A program made the position numbers and the translations under genes. A stretch of 64,000 nucleotides of DNA from Lentibacillus siamensis (lineage in GTDB: Bacteria; Bacillota; Bacilli; Bacillales; Amphibacillaceae), in the NCBI RefSeq assembly GCF_039522605.1, contig NZ_BAAADS010000015.1:62001-126000 (forward strand), read 5' to 3'. Positions 17,576-25,622 of this stretch are shown piece by piece (position 1 is the stretch's first letter; every line of letters starts with the position of its first letter). A model generated the notes under the pieces. The model saw nothing but the letters and a program-made list of their open reading frames with translations. It was not told where the DNA came from and did not search any database.

Positions 17576-17659
17576 GTTCGTGAATATTTCAGTCAGCGCA
17601 GGTATATGATTGTGAAACGGCTTTTCAATAATACAAAATAAATTCGGGGTTGATGGCAA

Positions 17660-18268
17660 ATGGAAAAAGAAAAACTGATTAAAAAATACGATAGACAGGT
17701 AGATACGTATAAACGGGCGCTTAATAACCGGACACTGGCCAGGTGGCGGACGGAGCTGTTGAATGGTGCTCATGGCAAGGTTTTGGAAGTCGGTGTCGGT
17801 ATCGGCTCAAATTTTCGGTTCTATAATCGTGAAGATGTTAACCTTACAGGAGTGGATTTCAGCCCAGAAATGATAAAAACTGCACGAAAAACCGCTTCGG
17901 CATGCCAAATGAATGCAGAACTTTTTCAGGAGGATGTGGAAGAATTGCGGTTCAACTCTGACTCTTTTGATTGTATTGTTTCCACCCTTACCTTGTGCGG
18001 CTACTCACATCCAACCCAGGTATTGAATAACCTTCATAACTGGTGTAAAAAGGATGGAACCGTTCTGTTGATGGAACACGGGATCAGTTCAAATTTTTTA
18101 TTGTCCAATACCCAAAAGCTGATTGATCCGTTATTTGTTAAAGCGGTTGGATGCCATTGCGACCGAAATATTACGAATATCGTGGAACAATCACATCTGA
18201 AGATAGAACGTACGCAAAGTCACTGGTCAGGCATCATACAATTGATCTGGGCGAAACCGGATAAGTAA
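17660..18268 (+). CDS. Class I SAM-dependent methyltransferase
   Basis: The 202-aa enzyme has motif I KVLEVGVGIGSNF (SAM-binding glycine loop), acidic loop LTGVDFSPEMI, and DSFDCIVSTLTLCGY as motif post-I/IV. The sequence type resembles phosphatidylethanolamine/UbiE-like small methyltransferases (Methyltransf_11). GGGGTTGATG precedes ATG 17660. Substrate unknown. Confidence 0.87.
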   Translation: MEKEKLIKKYDRQVDTYKRALNNRTLARWRTELLNGAHGKVLEVGVGIGSNFRFYNREDVNLTGVDFSPEMIKTARKTASACQMNAELFQEDVEELRFNSDSFDCIVSTLTLCGYSHPTQVLNNLHNWCKKDGTVLLMEHGISSNFLLSNTQKLIDPLFVKAVGCHCDRNITNIVEQSHLKIERTQSHWSGIIQLIWAKPDK

Positions 18269-18343
18269 TATGTGGTAATAAAGGTTTAGCAAGCAAGCGT
18301 TATCAGTTATTGTAACAGGTTTTGAAATGAATTTTTGATTTAT

Positions 18344-18372
18344 TTGACAACTATATTGAAACGGTGTATGAT
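18344..18372 (+). promoter_or_regulatory. SigA-type promoter with a long 5' leader
   Basis: TTGACA (18344-18349) and TATGAT (18367-18372) are spaced by exactly 17 bp. The first gene downstream starts at 18614, so the leader is about 235 nt. It includes the inverted repeat at 18432-18491. Confidence 0.7.
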
Positions 18373-18431
18373 ACGTTTAAGCATATTCCACTGCTTTTCC
18401 GCTTCACAGAATTTCCCATACATGCCACATA

Positions 18432-18491
18432 GTAAGAAAGCTTCGATGGTCATTTCAAAATGTTAAACACTTCCGGTAAACCTTTCTTAAC
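18432..18491. repeat. GTAAGAAAG..CTTTCTTAAC inverted-repeat element, copy 1
   Basis: GTAAGAAAG at 18432-18440 and CTTTCTTAAC at 18482-18491 flank about 41 bp. The same arms in reverse orientation occur at 27936-27963. Confidence 0.5.
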
Positions 18492-18613
18492 TTACTACAC
18501 GTTTTTATTTCTTCAATCGAAAACATTTAACCTGCCACTATTCGTTATTTCAATTGTATATTTCAGTATTCCGTGTGCTATTCATGGCTGTAAAAACGAA
18601 GGAGGATGGATGA

Positions 18614-18946
18614 TTGGGACATGATATCAGTTCATATAATATTGCAGGAGAAGAAATCGGTTATGTTCGCTTCACAATGGGGGATATAGTTGCTCCTCTG
18701 TTTTATGATTTATTTGATGCAAATGAATATAATGCAGGTGTTAGTGGTTCCGGCGGGGTGGCAACACTAACATTGGATCGGATTGAAAATGCAATGAAAA
18801 AGTATCATCATTTTTATGGTAAAGACTTAAGTAAAAAGGGAAAACAGGATTTCCATGCGTGGCAGCAGGATGAAATCTTAAAGTTTATCGACAGCTGTCT
18901 GGAAACTGCTAAAAAGGAAGGGGCCATAAAGGTGTGTTTTGCTTAA
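18614..18946 (+). CDS. Hypothetical protein (110 aa), GHDI-type
   Basis: TTG 18614 is the start, with GGAGGATGG 5-10 nt upstream. The 110-aa soluble protein begins GHDISSYNIAGEEIGYVRF, followed by LFDANEYNAGVSGSGG and a helical C-terminal half. I recall uncharacterised Firmicutes homologues with the same GHDI opening and NAGVSGSG signature, but no known function. It is transcribed alone from a good SigA promoter with an unusually long leader. Confidence 0.7.
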   Translation: MGHDISSYNIAGEEIGYVRFTMGDIVAPLFYDLFDANEYNAGVSGSGGVATLTLDRIENAMKKYHHFYGKDLSKKGKQDFHAWQQDEILKFIDSCLETAKKEGAIKVCFA

Positions 18947-19084
18947 CAATAGCTTGTTTGACAGTGTGGTAAGAGTAGAATTGTTGGCAGGAAATTGGAC
19001 AATTGCTAAAAGAGCTGTTCAAAAGCAGGGATGAATCATGAAGCGGAATCGTCAGGAAGCAATATGCATCTCAAAACAAATCAA

Positions 19085-19126
19085 AAAAACGCCCGGAGCG
19101 GTATCTGCTGCTTCGGGCGTTTTTAT
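19085..19126. terminator. Bidirectional intrinsic terminator
   Basis: ACGCCCG (19089-19095) and CGGGCGT (19114-19120) are flanked by A-run and T-run, between convergent genes. Confidence 0.85.
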
Positions 19127-19137
19127 CATGGTAATTC

Positions 19138-21129
19138 TTAATTTCGTTCAAACTGCTCTTCCGCAAAAGCTATGAAATAATCGAGTGATTTCTGATTGCT
19201 CAGTGAGCCTTTATTGACGACTTTATCGACAGGTTTACCCATCAAAATTTTCTTAACGGGGATCTCCAATTTCTTTCCATTTAACGTTGTTGGCAGTTCG
19301 GGAACCTGGTAGACACCAGTAGGAATGTGTCTTGGGGAACATTTTTCCCGGATTTCTTTTTTGATTGTTTTTTGAACATCCTCCGTTAATTCCTCTCCAT
19401 CCTGCATGGTAACGAATAATGGCGTGTAGGAATCACCATTATTCCCTGGAATATCAACAATCAGGCTGTCTGCCACCTGTTTGACATGATCAACTGCGCG
19501 ATAAATTTCACTCGTGCCGATACGGATGCCGCCGCGGTTAATGGTTGCATCGGAACGTCCGTAAATAACGCACGTGTGCCTGTCAGTGATTTTGAGGTAG
19601 TCCCCGTGCCGCCAAATTCCCTCAAACATATCAAAATAACTGTCATGCATGCGGCTGCCATCTTCGTCATTCCAAAAATAAATTGGCATGGACGGGAATG
19701 GTTCGGTCAGCACCAGTTCACCCACTTCATCGATATGCGGGCGTCCTTCATCATCAAAGCTTTCAATTTTTGCACCAAGACCGCGGCACTGCAGTTCTCC
19801 CGCATAGACCGGCAATATCGGTGTACCGAGAATAAATGCCGTACAGACGTCGGTTCCGCCGCTTGCTGATGCAATCCAAAGATCGTTTTTGACATTATCA
19901 TAACACCACTGGAATCCTTCTGGCGGAAGCGGTGAACCGGTTGAACTGATGTTTTCCAGATGACGCAGGTCGAATTCTCTCCCTGGTACGAGATTTTCAT
20001 CTTTCATGCATGCGGTAATATAGCTTGCACTTGTGCCAAATGTCGTCATTTTTGTATCCTGAGCAAATTTCCAGAGCATTTTTTTGTCCGGATAAGCCGG
20101 GTTCCCATCATATAAAATGATTGTGCTCCCCGTAAGAAGCCCGCCGACAAGGAAGTTCCACATCATCCAGCCGGTTGTTGTAAACCAGAAGAACCGGTCG
20201 CCTTTACCAAGGTCAGCATGGAATGAAAGCGCCTTTAAGTGTTCAAGCAAGATACCGCCCTGACTTTGAACAATCGGCTTCGGTTTGCCGGTTGTGCCGG
20301 ATGAGAACAATACCCATAATGGATCATTGAATGGTATATGTTCGTATGTTAATGCAGGATTTCCGTCTGACTCGATAGCATCTTTCCATGGAATGGCATT
20401 CTTTAAGCTGCTGAAATCCGCTTCTTCATTTAAAAACGGAATCCCGATTGTTGCTTCCAGCGTTGGCAGTTCTGACTGGATGTTTTCAACTACCGGCATC
20501 CGGTCAAATTTTTTCCCGGCATAGCTGTATCCATCCACCGTTATCATTACTTTTGGTTCAATTTGTTTAAAGCGGTCAATGACACTTTGCGTACCGAAGT
20601 CAGGGGATGCACTGGACCAAATTGCACCGATGCTTGCAGTGGCCAAAAAAGCCACGATAGTTTCATAGATATTGGCTGCATAGGCCACGACCCGGTCCCC
20701 TTTTGTTACACCGAGTTTTTTTAGTGTTTGTTGCAAAGCCGCAGTTTCTCTGTAAAGTTGTCCCCATGTCATTTCATCTGTCTCTCTTGATTCGGAGGCG
20801 TGAATGATAGCAGGTTCCGCTTCGTCCCGGTCTCTGAAAATATGTTCCGTATAATTGATGGTTGCTTCCGGAAACCATTTCGCACCGGGCATTTTGTGCG
20901 TGGTTAACACGGTCTTGTATGGTTGTTTTGTCTGAACATCAAAATACTCCCAAATAGATTCCCAGAAACTTTCCAGTTCATCGGTTGACCATTTCCAGAG
21001 TGATTGGTAATCATTGAATTTCAATCCTTTATGCTGTTCGAGCCATTTCATATAGTTATAGATATTGGATTGTTCTTTTCTCTTTTCATCAGGCTCCCAA
21101 AGCAGGGTACCCTCTTGTATCTCGCTCAT
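19138..21129 (-). CDS. Acetoacetate--CoA ligase
   Basis: The 663-aa member of the acyl-CoA synthetase (ANL) superfamily has P-loop LFSSGTTGKPKPI (about residue 275), the adenylation motif GDYLKITDRHTC and GRSDATINRGGIRIG in the C-terminal hinge. The N-terminal GAKWFPEATINYTEH and overall length match acetoacetyl-CoA synthetase rather than acetyl-CoA synthetase. It activates acetoacetate with ATP to acetoacetyl-CoA, for ketone-body or PHB-type carbon recovery. GGAGGGGA precedes ATG 21129. Monocistronic. The acyl-lysine region LNGKKLE near the C-terminus is intact. Confidence 0.9.
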   Translation of the reverse strand: MSEIQEGTLLWEPDEKRKEQSNIYNYMKWLEQHKGLKFNDYQSLWKWSTDELESFWESIWEYFDVQTKQPYKTVLTTHKMPGAKWFPEATINYTEHIFRDRDEAEPAIIHASESRETDEMTWGQLYRETAALQQTLKKLGVTKGDRVVAYAANIYETIVAFLATASIGAIWSSASPDFGTQSVIDRFKQIEPKVMITVDGYSYAGKKFDRMPVVENIQSELPTLEATIGIPFLNEEADFSSLKNAIPWKDAIESDGNPALTYEHIPFNDPLWVLFSSGTTGKPKPIVQSQGGILLEHLKALSFHADLGKGDRFFWFTTTGWMMWNFLVGGLLTGSTIILYDGNPAYPDKKMLWKFAQDTKMTTFGTSASYITACMKDENLVPGREFDLRHLENISSTGSPLPPEGFQWCYDNVKNDLWIASASGGTDVCTAFILGTPILPVYAGELQCRGLGAKIESFDDEGRPHIDEVGELVLTEPFPSMPIYFWNDEDGSRMHDSYFDMFEGIWRHGDYLKITDRHTCVIYGRSDATINRGGIRIGTSEIYRAVDHVKQVADSLIVDIPGNNGDSYTPLFVTMQDGEELTEDVQKTIKKEIREKCSPRHIPTGVYQVPELPTTLNGKKLEIPVKKILMGKPVDKVVNKGSLSNQKSLDYFIAFAEEQFERN

Positions 21130-21216
21130 TCTTCCCCTCCTCGAATTGTACAGTCATTATCTCTATTATATGAAACCGTTTCCGCTGTGTAAAGAAGTGC
21201 CCGGACCCAGGCTAAA

Positions 21217-21260
21217 ACAAATTCGGGTGGTGCCTGGCACCACCCGAATTATGTCGAATA
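21217..21260. repeat. Dispersed palindromic repeat, copy b (complete)
   Basis: A near-perfect palindrome: acaaattcgggtggtgcc joined to ggcaccacccgaattatgt, then cgaata. Half or degenerate copies occur at 9195-9230, 21573-21606 and 24681-24703. Confidence 0.75.
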
Positions 21261-21264
21261 TTAT

Positions 21265-21513
21265 TTATCGATTATCATACTCAGCAAACTTCACAAAGGT
21301 CATTTCATCTTCAACCAGTCCGCATGCTCCGCACTGGATTCTGTATTGTGGACCACTGTAGGTAATGTGAAACACTTCCGGATCATTTTCTGTATAGTCG
21401 TTCATAATGTCACCGGTTTGTGCGTCCAGTTTTACCGGCTTGGCCACTTGCTCAATAATGTTAAACCGTGACCGATTGGTTTTACAGTTCGGACAAAGAT
21501 ATTGTTGTGCCAT
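21265..21513 (-). CDS. Small zinc-ribbon protein
   Basis: The 82-aa protein has two CxxC pairs, CPNCKTNR at the N-terminus and CGACGLVEDE near the C-terminus, which would form one zinc ribbon around a beta-rich insert. The start is ATG 21513 (MAQQYLCPNC); an upstream in-frame start at 21528 contains the RBS GGAGG. Homologues are seen in Bacillus without known function. It is flanked on both sides by copies of the same palindromic repeat. Confidence 0.75.
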   Translation of the reverse strand: MAQQYLCPNCKTNRSRFNIIEQVAKPVKLDAQTGDIMNDYTENDPEVFHITYSGPQYRIQCGACGLVEDEMTFVKFAEYDNR

Positions 21514-21572
21514 GTAAAACACCTCCATTTAATACTATTCCTAAAAATAATTGTACTATCCGCCAAAGTTAG

Positions 21573-21606
21573 ACAAAAAACGGGTGGTGACAGGCACCCT
21601 CGAATA
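21573..21606. repeat. Dispersed palindromic repeat, copy c (degenerate)
   Basis: The sequence acaaaaaacgggtggtgaca plus ggcaccctcgaata is a degenerate version of the 21217-21260 palindrome, upstream of the UPF0182 gene. Confidence 0.6.
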
Positions 21607-21638
21607 CGGTACGATGTATGGGAGAGGGGGAGTTGTGT

Positions 21639-24398
21639 TTGAGTGATGATATAAATAATGGTTTTACGGAACGTCATAAAGCACGGATAAATAAGGTGTT
21701 GAGGCGCACCGGCTATATACTGATTATTCCTGTTGTGCTGCTTATCGCGGGATTGCTGTCTCTTGGGTTCATAACGGATTACATATGGATGGACACGCTT
21801 GGCTTTGCAGGGATATTTACAACTATTCTCAAAAGCAAAATCTGGCTTGCCGCAATCGGTTTTCTTTTATTTGCGGTTGTTACCTTTTTTACCCTTTCCT
21901 GGATTCGTCACACGTATCTTGGGCATATGGATCGCAGTCAATTACCGCCCTTGCTGCTGGAACGGAAAAAAATCATTCCCATCATGGTTGGGATTGCAGC
22001 ATTAATTGGTATATTTGGCAGCAGCATTACACAGGGATTCGGCTGGGAGCGCACATTGAAGTTTTTAAACCATGCCTCGTTTGGGCAGCCGGATCCTTAT
22101 TTTAATCTGGATATTTCCTTTTATATATTTGTTTTGCCATTTCTGAAATATATTGTCTACTTACTGCTTGGTCTGGCTGCTTTTTTACTGGTAGTCGAGG
22201 CAGCAGCTTATTCGGTTTTTCATATCTATCGAATGAGCCGCTCCGCCCAGCTGCATCTTGGTTTAACACTTGGTTTTATTGGATTGCTTCTGGCTGCCCT
22301 TCATATGCTTGAACCATTTGACACGCTGCTGACCAATAAAGTGAGCTTGTTCCAGGAAAGTGTTGTCCATGGACTGAGTTATACGGACAAGGTGATTAAT
22401 ATTCCGAAAGCCTATGTCCTGGCCGCCGCGGCATTGATTGGAACGGTATGGATGATTGTTGCGCTTGTTCGGGGGAAACTCCGCGGGATGGTCACTCCGG
22501 TTGCTATTTACGCCGGATTATTGGTTGCCGGACAATTGGCATCGGCAGCTGTCCAGAATTTCATCGTCTCGCCGAACGAATTTTCCAAAGAGCGTCCATT
22601 TCTTGAGTATAACCTTTCCTATACGAAAGATGCATATGCCTTGAATGATATTAAGGAAATGCAGCACCCGGGCAATTTTTCACTGACTGAGTCGATGGTC
22701 AAACGAAACCAGAAGACGATTGATAATATACGGATGAATGATGCACGTCCGCTGCTTGATGTCTATAATCAGGTCCAGACATTCCGCACCTATTATGAGT
22801 TTAACGATATTGACATTGACCGTTACAGGATTGACGGGGACTATGAACAGGTGTTTGTGGGTGCAAGGGAATTAAGTATGGAAGACCTTCCCGACCAGGC
22901 CCAAACATGGGTCAATCAGAACTTGCGCTATACACATGGCTACGGGATTACCATGAGTCATGTTAATCAGGTTACTCCACAGGGACAACCGAAATATATG
23001 GTGAAAAACCTTCCGCCAGAAGGGGTGCTGGATATCCGTCGTCCGCAGATCTATTTCGGTGAGGAACCCTATCAAAACGTTATCGTTAACAGTGCGGTCG
23101 ATGAATTCGATTATCCATCAGGTGAAAAGAACGTTGATACGCGTTTTGACGCAGATGCGGGGATCCCCTTGAATGGAATCAACAAGCTGTTGTTTTCGCT
23201 GCGTGAAGGGTCTTTTCGAATGATGATTTCAGATCAGATTACCGATGAAAGTAAATTGCTTGATACACGAAATATCATGGAGCGGGTTAAGCGCATTGCT
23301 CCGTTTTTTACCTATGATAAAGATCCGTATATTGTAGCCAGGGATAACGGAAGCATGGTCTGGATGATTGATGCGTATGTGACAGCGAAACGGTATCCAA
23401 ATGCTGAACCTTACAAAGGAGAAAAAAATTATATACGCAATCCGATTAAGGTCACGGTGAACGCCTATACAGGTGATGTGAACTTTTATGTTGTGAATCC
23501 GGATGATCCACTGTTAAAGACATATCAGCGTATATTCCCTGACATGTTTACGACTGATATTCCTGACGATATAAAGTCGCATTTTCGCTATCCGGAGAAG
23601 CTGTTTACCGTACAGGCGAAAATGTATGGAACCTATCACATGTCTAACCTGGAAGTGTTTTATAACCGTGAGGATGCCTGGCAGTTTCCGACTGAGAAAT
23701 ATTTCAATGAGGATATTGTAATGGAGCCGTATTATATGACAATGCGGCTGCCGGAAGGAAAAGACGAAGAATTTATCCTGATGCAGCCATATACACCAAA
23801 AAACAGGCAAAACATGATTTCCTGGATTGGTGTGCGCAACGATGGGAAAAATTACGGTGAACTGTTTGTATATCGTTTTCCGAAGCAGAAAAATATATAC
23901 GGCCCACAGCAAATTGAGAACCGAATTAATCAGGATGGGAAAATATCCAAGCAGCTGAATTTATGGTCGCAGGGCGGTTCCAAGGTAATCCGGGGTAATC
24001 TGCTTGTGGTTCCGATTGAAGATACGATACTTTATGTGGAACCAGTGTACATCGAATCCTCCAATGCAACGTCATTGCCGGAAGTGAAGCGGGTTATTCT
24101 TGCTTACGGGGACCATATCGTAATGGAGAGAACATTTGATGATGCACTTGATGCGATTTTGAAAAAGATTAATCCGTCAAGCGGCGACAAGCAAACTGGG
24201 AAAGACGGGGATTCCATAAAGGATAATAATACCGAAGAAAAAAACAATTCATCACAACCGTTAACCAATGCGGAGGAACAGTTAAGAGATCTGTCAGACC
24301 TGTTTGATACGTATAAAAAAGCATTGTCCAGCGGAAAATGGAAAAAAGCGGCTGAAATCATGGAGCAGATTGAAGGAAAACTGGAAGAAGTGAAATGA
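21639..24398 (+). CDS. UPF0182 family large membrane protein
   Basis: This 919-aa protein has seven N-terminal membrane helices, roughly residues 20-310, followed by a large extracytoplasmic domain with conserved family stretches such as ERPFLEYNLSYTKDAY and TRFDADAGIPLNG. The C-terminus is charged and contains a low-complexity Asp/Asn/Glu linker before a helical tail. TTG 21639 is the likely start, because AGAGGGGGA lies 8 nt upstream; an ATG at 21618 precedes that RBS. The family is widespread in Gram-positives and cyanobacteria with unknown function. Confidence 0.9.
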   Translation: MSDDINNGFTERHKARINKVLRRTGYILIIPVVLLIAGLLSLGFITDYIWMDTLGFAGIFTTILKSKIWLAAIGFLLFAVVTFFTLSWIRHTYLGHMDRSQLPPLLLERKKIIPIMVGIAALIGIFGSSITQGFGWERTLKFLNHASFGQPDPYFNLDISFYIFVLPFLKYIVYLLLGLAAFLLVVEAAAYSVFHIYRMSRSAQLHLGLTLGFIGLLLAALHMLEPFDTLLTNKVSLFQESVVHGLSYTDKVINIPKAYVLAAAALIGTVWMIVALVRGKLRGMVTPVAIYAGLLVAGQLASAAVQNFIVSPNEFSKERPFLEYNLSYTKDAYALNDIKEMQHPGNFSLTESMVKRNQKTIDNIRMNDARPLLDVYNQVQTFRTYYEFNDIDIDRYRIDGDYEQVFVGARELSMEDLPDQAQTWVNQNLRYTHGYGITMSHVNQVTPQGQPKYMVKNLPPEGVLDIRRPQIYFGEEPYQNVIVNSAVDEFDYPSGEKNVDTRFDADAGIPLNGINKLLFSLREGSFRMMISDQITDESKLLDTRNIMERVKRIAPFFTYDKDPYIVARDNGSMVWMIDAYVTAKRYPNAEPYKGEKNYIRNPIKVTVNAYTGDVNFYVVNPDDPLLKTYQRIFPDMFTTDIPDDIKSHFRYPEKLFTVQAKMYGTYHMSNLEVFYNREDAWQFPTEKYFNEDIVMEPYYMTMRLPEGKDEEFILMQPYTPKNRQNMISWIGVRNDGKNYGELFVYRFPKQKNIYGPQQIENRINQDGKISKQLNLWSQGGSKVIRGNLLVVPIEDTILYVEPVYIESSNATSLPEVKRVILAYGDHIVMERTFDDALDAILKKINPSSGDKQTGKDGDSIKDNNTEEKNNSSQPLTNAEEQLRDLSDLFDTYKKALSSGKWKKAAEIMEQIEGKLEEVK

Positions 24399-24439
24399 TA
24401 TAAAACGGACTCAGCGCAGATTGGCTGAGCCCGTTGTGT

Positions 24440-24622
24440 TTATTTCCGCGAATAATTTTTAACCCGTTTGTCCGCAGCTTTGCTTCTTTCCTGTGCTATT
24501 TTATCATCATGATCGGCAAGTTCCTCGGAAAATTCAATATCACGTCCGTCCGACTTTTGGTTCTTCGGAGTCTGCGCCAGCCGGTTCCTGCCTCTCGATT
24601 TATTGTGCTCATCTCTGCCCAT
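24440..24622 (-). CDS. YfhD family small protein
   Basis: The 60-aa very hydrophilic protein starts MGRDEHNKSRGRNRLAQTPK and contains DIEFSEELADHDDKIAQERS and AADKRVKNY. This matches the Bacillus YfhD pattern (GR.. N-terminus, EFSxELADHxD core). YfhD-like proteins are thought to be spore-associated, function unknown. The start at ATG 24622 is favoured by GGGG 8 nt upstream; ATG 24628 and GTG 24631 are in-frame alternatives. Confidence 0.8.
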   Translation of the reverse strand: MGRDEHNKSRGRNRLAQTPKNQKSDGRDIEFSEELADHDDKIAQERSKAADKRVKNYSRK

Positions 24623-24680
24623 GCTCATCACCCCTGTATTGAACGTTCAAGGGTAGTATGTGCAGACGGGAGCTTTTTAA

Positions 24681-24703
24681 TTCGACAAAATTCGGGTGGT
24701 GCC
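24681..24703. repeat. Dispersed palindromic repeat, copy d (half)
   Basis: The half palindrome tcgacaaaattcgggtggtg plus cct runs up to the AIM24 stop codon. Confidence 0.55.
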
Positions 24704-25494
24704 TATTTCCCGCCCAGCAGGTCATACAATCCACCTGCGATGCTTCCTTCGCCTTTGTCACCGCCTTTTTGTGGGGCCGCGGCAAATACTTTGCTGGCGA
24801 GGCGGCTGAATGGAAGAGACTGTATCCAAACTGTACCTGGTCCGCGCAGTGTTGCAAAAAACAAGCCTTCACCACCGAACAGTGCTGTTTTTACACCACC
24901 GATGTATTCGATATTGTAGTCAACACTTCCGGTCATGGCAACCAGACAACCGGTATCAACTTTTAACGTTTCACCTGGTTCCAGAACTTTTTTGTGCATC
25001 GTACCGCCGGCATGAACAAATGACATGCCGTCTCCTTCCAGTTTTTGCATGATAAAGCCTTCACCGCCGAAGAAACCCGCGCCAATTTTCTTCTGATATT
25101 CGACTCCGACTGAGACTCCTTTTGCTGCAGCAAGAAATGAATCCTTCTGACAAATTAATTTTCCTTCAAATTCACTCAGGTCCATCGGGATTATTTTTCC
25201 GGGATAAGGTGCTGCAAATGCGACATGTTTTTTTCCGGATCCCTGGTTGGTAAAGGTTGTCATGAACAGGCTTTCTCCACTTATAACCCGTTTGCCCGCA
25301 CCAAGAAGCTTACCCATTAATCCGCTTCCCTGTTGCTCGGAACCGTCGCCAAATATGGTTTCCATACGGATGTCACTGTCCATCATCATCAAGCTTCCCG
25401 CCTCAGCAATAACCGTTTCCTGCGGGTCCAGTTCCACTTCAACAAACTGCATATCATCACCATATAGATTAAAATCAATTTCATGATTATTCAA
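24703..25494 (-). CDS. AIM24/TIGR00266 family protein
   Basis: The 263-aa protein has the double beta-sandwich AIM24 fold signatures: FVEVELDPQETVIAEAGSLM, GAGFFGGEGFIMQKLEGDG and FGGEGLFFATLRGPGTVW. A Gly-rich tail ends in LYDLLGGK. TTG 25494 is the best start since AAGGGGTGG lies upstream; the open frame extends to 25629 without RBS and would overlap the divergent aconitase gene. The family is soluble and conserved, with unclear function (mitochondrial AIM24 in yeast). Confidence 0.85.
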   Translation of the reverse strand: MNNHEIDFNLYGDDMQFVEVELDPQETVIAEAGSLMMMDSDIRMETIFGDGSEQQGSGLMGKLLGAGKRVISGESLFMTTFTNQGSGKKHVAFAAPYPGKIIPMDLSEFEGKLICQKDSFLAAAKGVSVGVEYQKKIGAGFFGGEGFIMQKLEGDGMSFVHAGGTMHKKVLEPGETLKVDTGCLVAMTGSVDYNIEYIGGVKTALFGGEGLFFATLRGPGTVWIQSLPFSRLASKVFAAAPQKGGDKGEGSIAGGLYDLLGGK

Positions 25495-25622
25495 TATTCC
25501 CACCCCTTCTATTTTGATAATAATATTACGTATGTTTCCGTGAATAGATTCAAATTTCCTGCAAATAATTATTCGCGTATATTCATATACTAAAAAAGTA
25601 TATTTATGTAGGAGGTATGTCC

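Noticed and set aside
21300..21513. DNA alkylation repair function for the zinc-ribbon gene
   Set aside because: The name is sometimes attached to similar small proteins, but the sequence shows only two CxxC pairs and no repair-enzyme fold.
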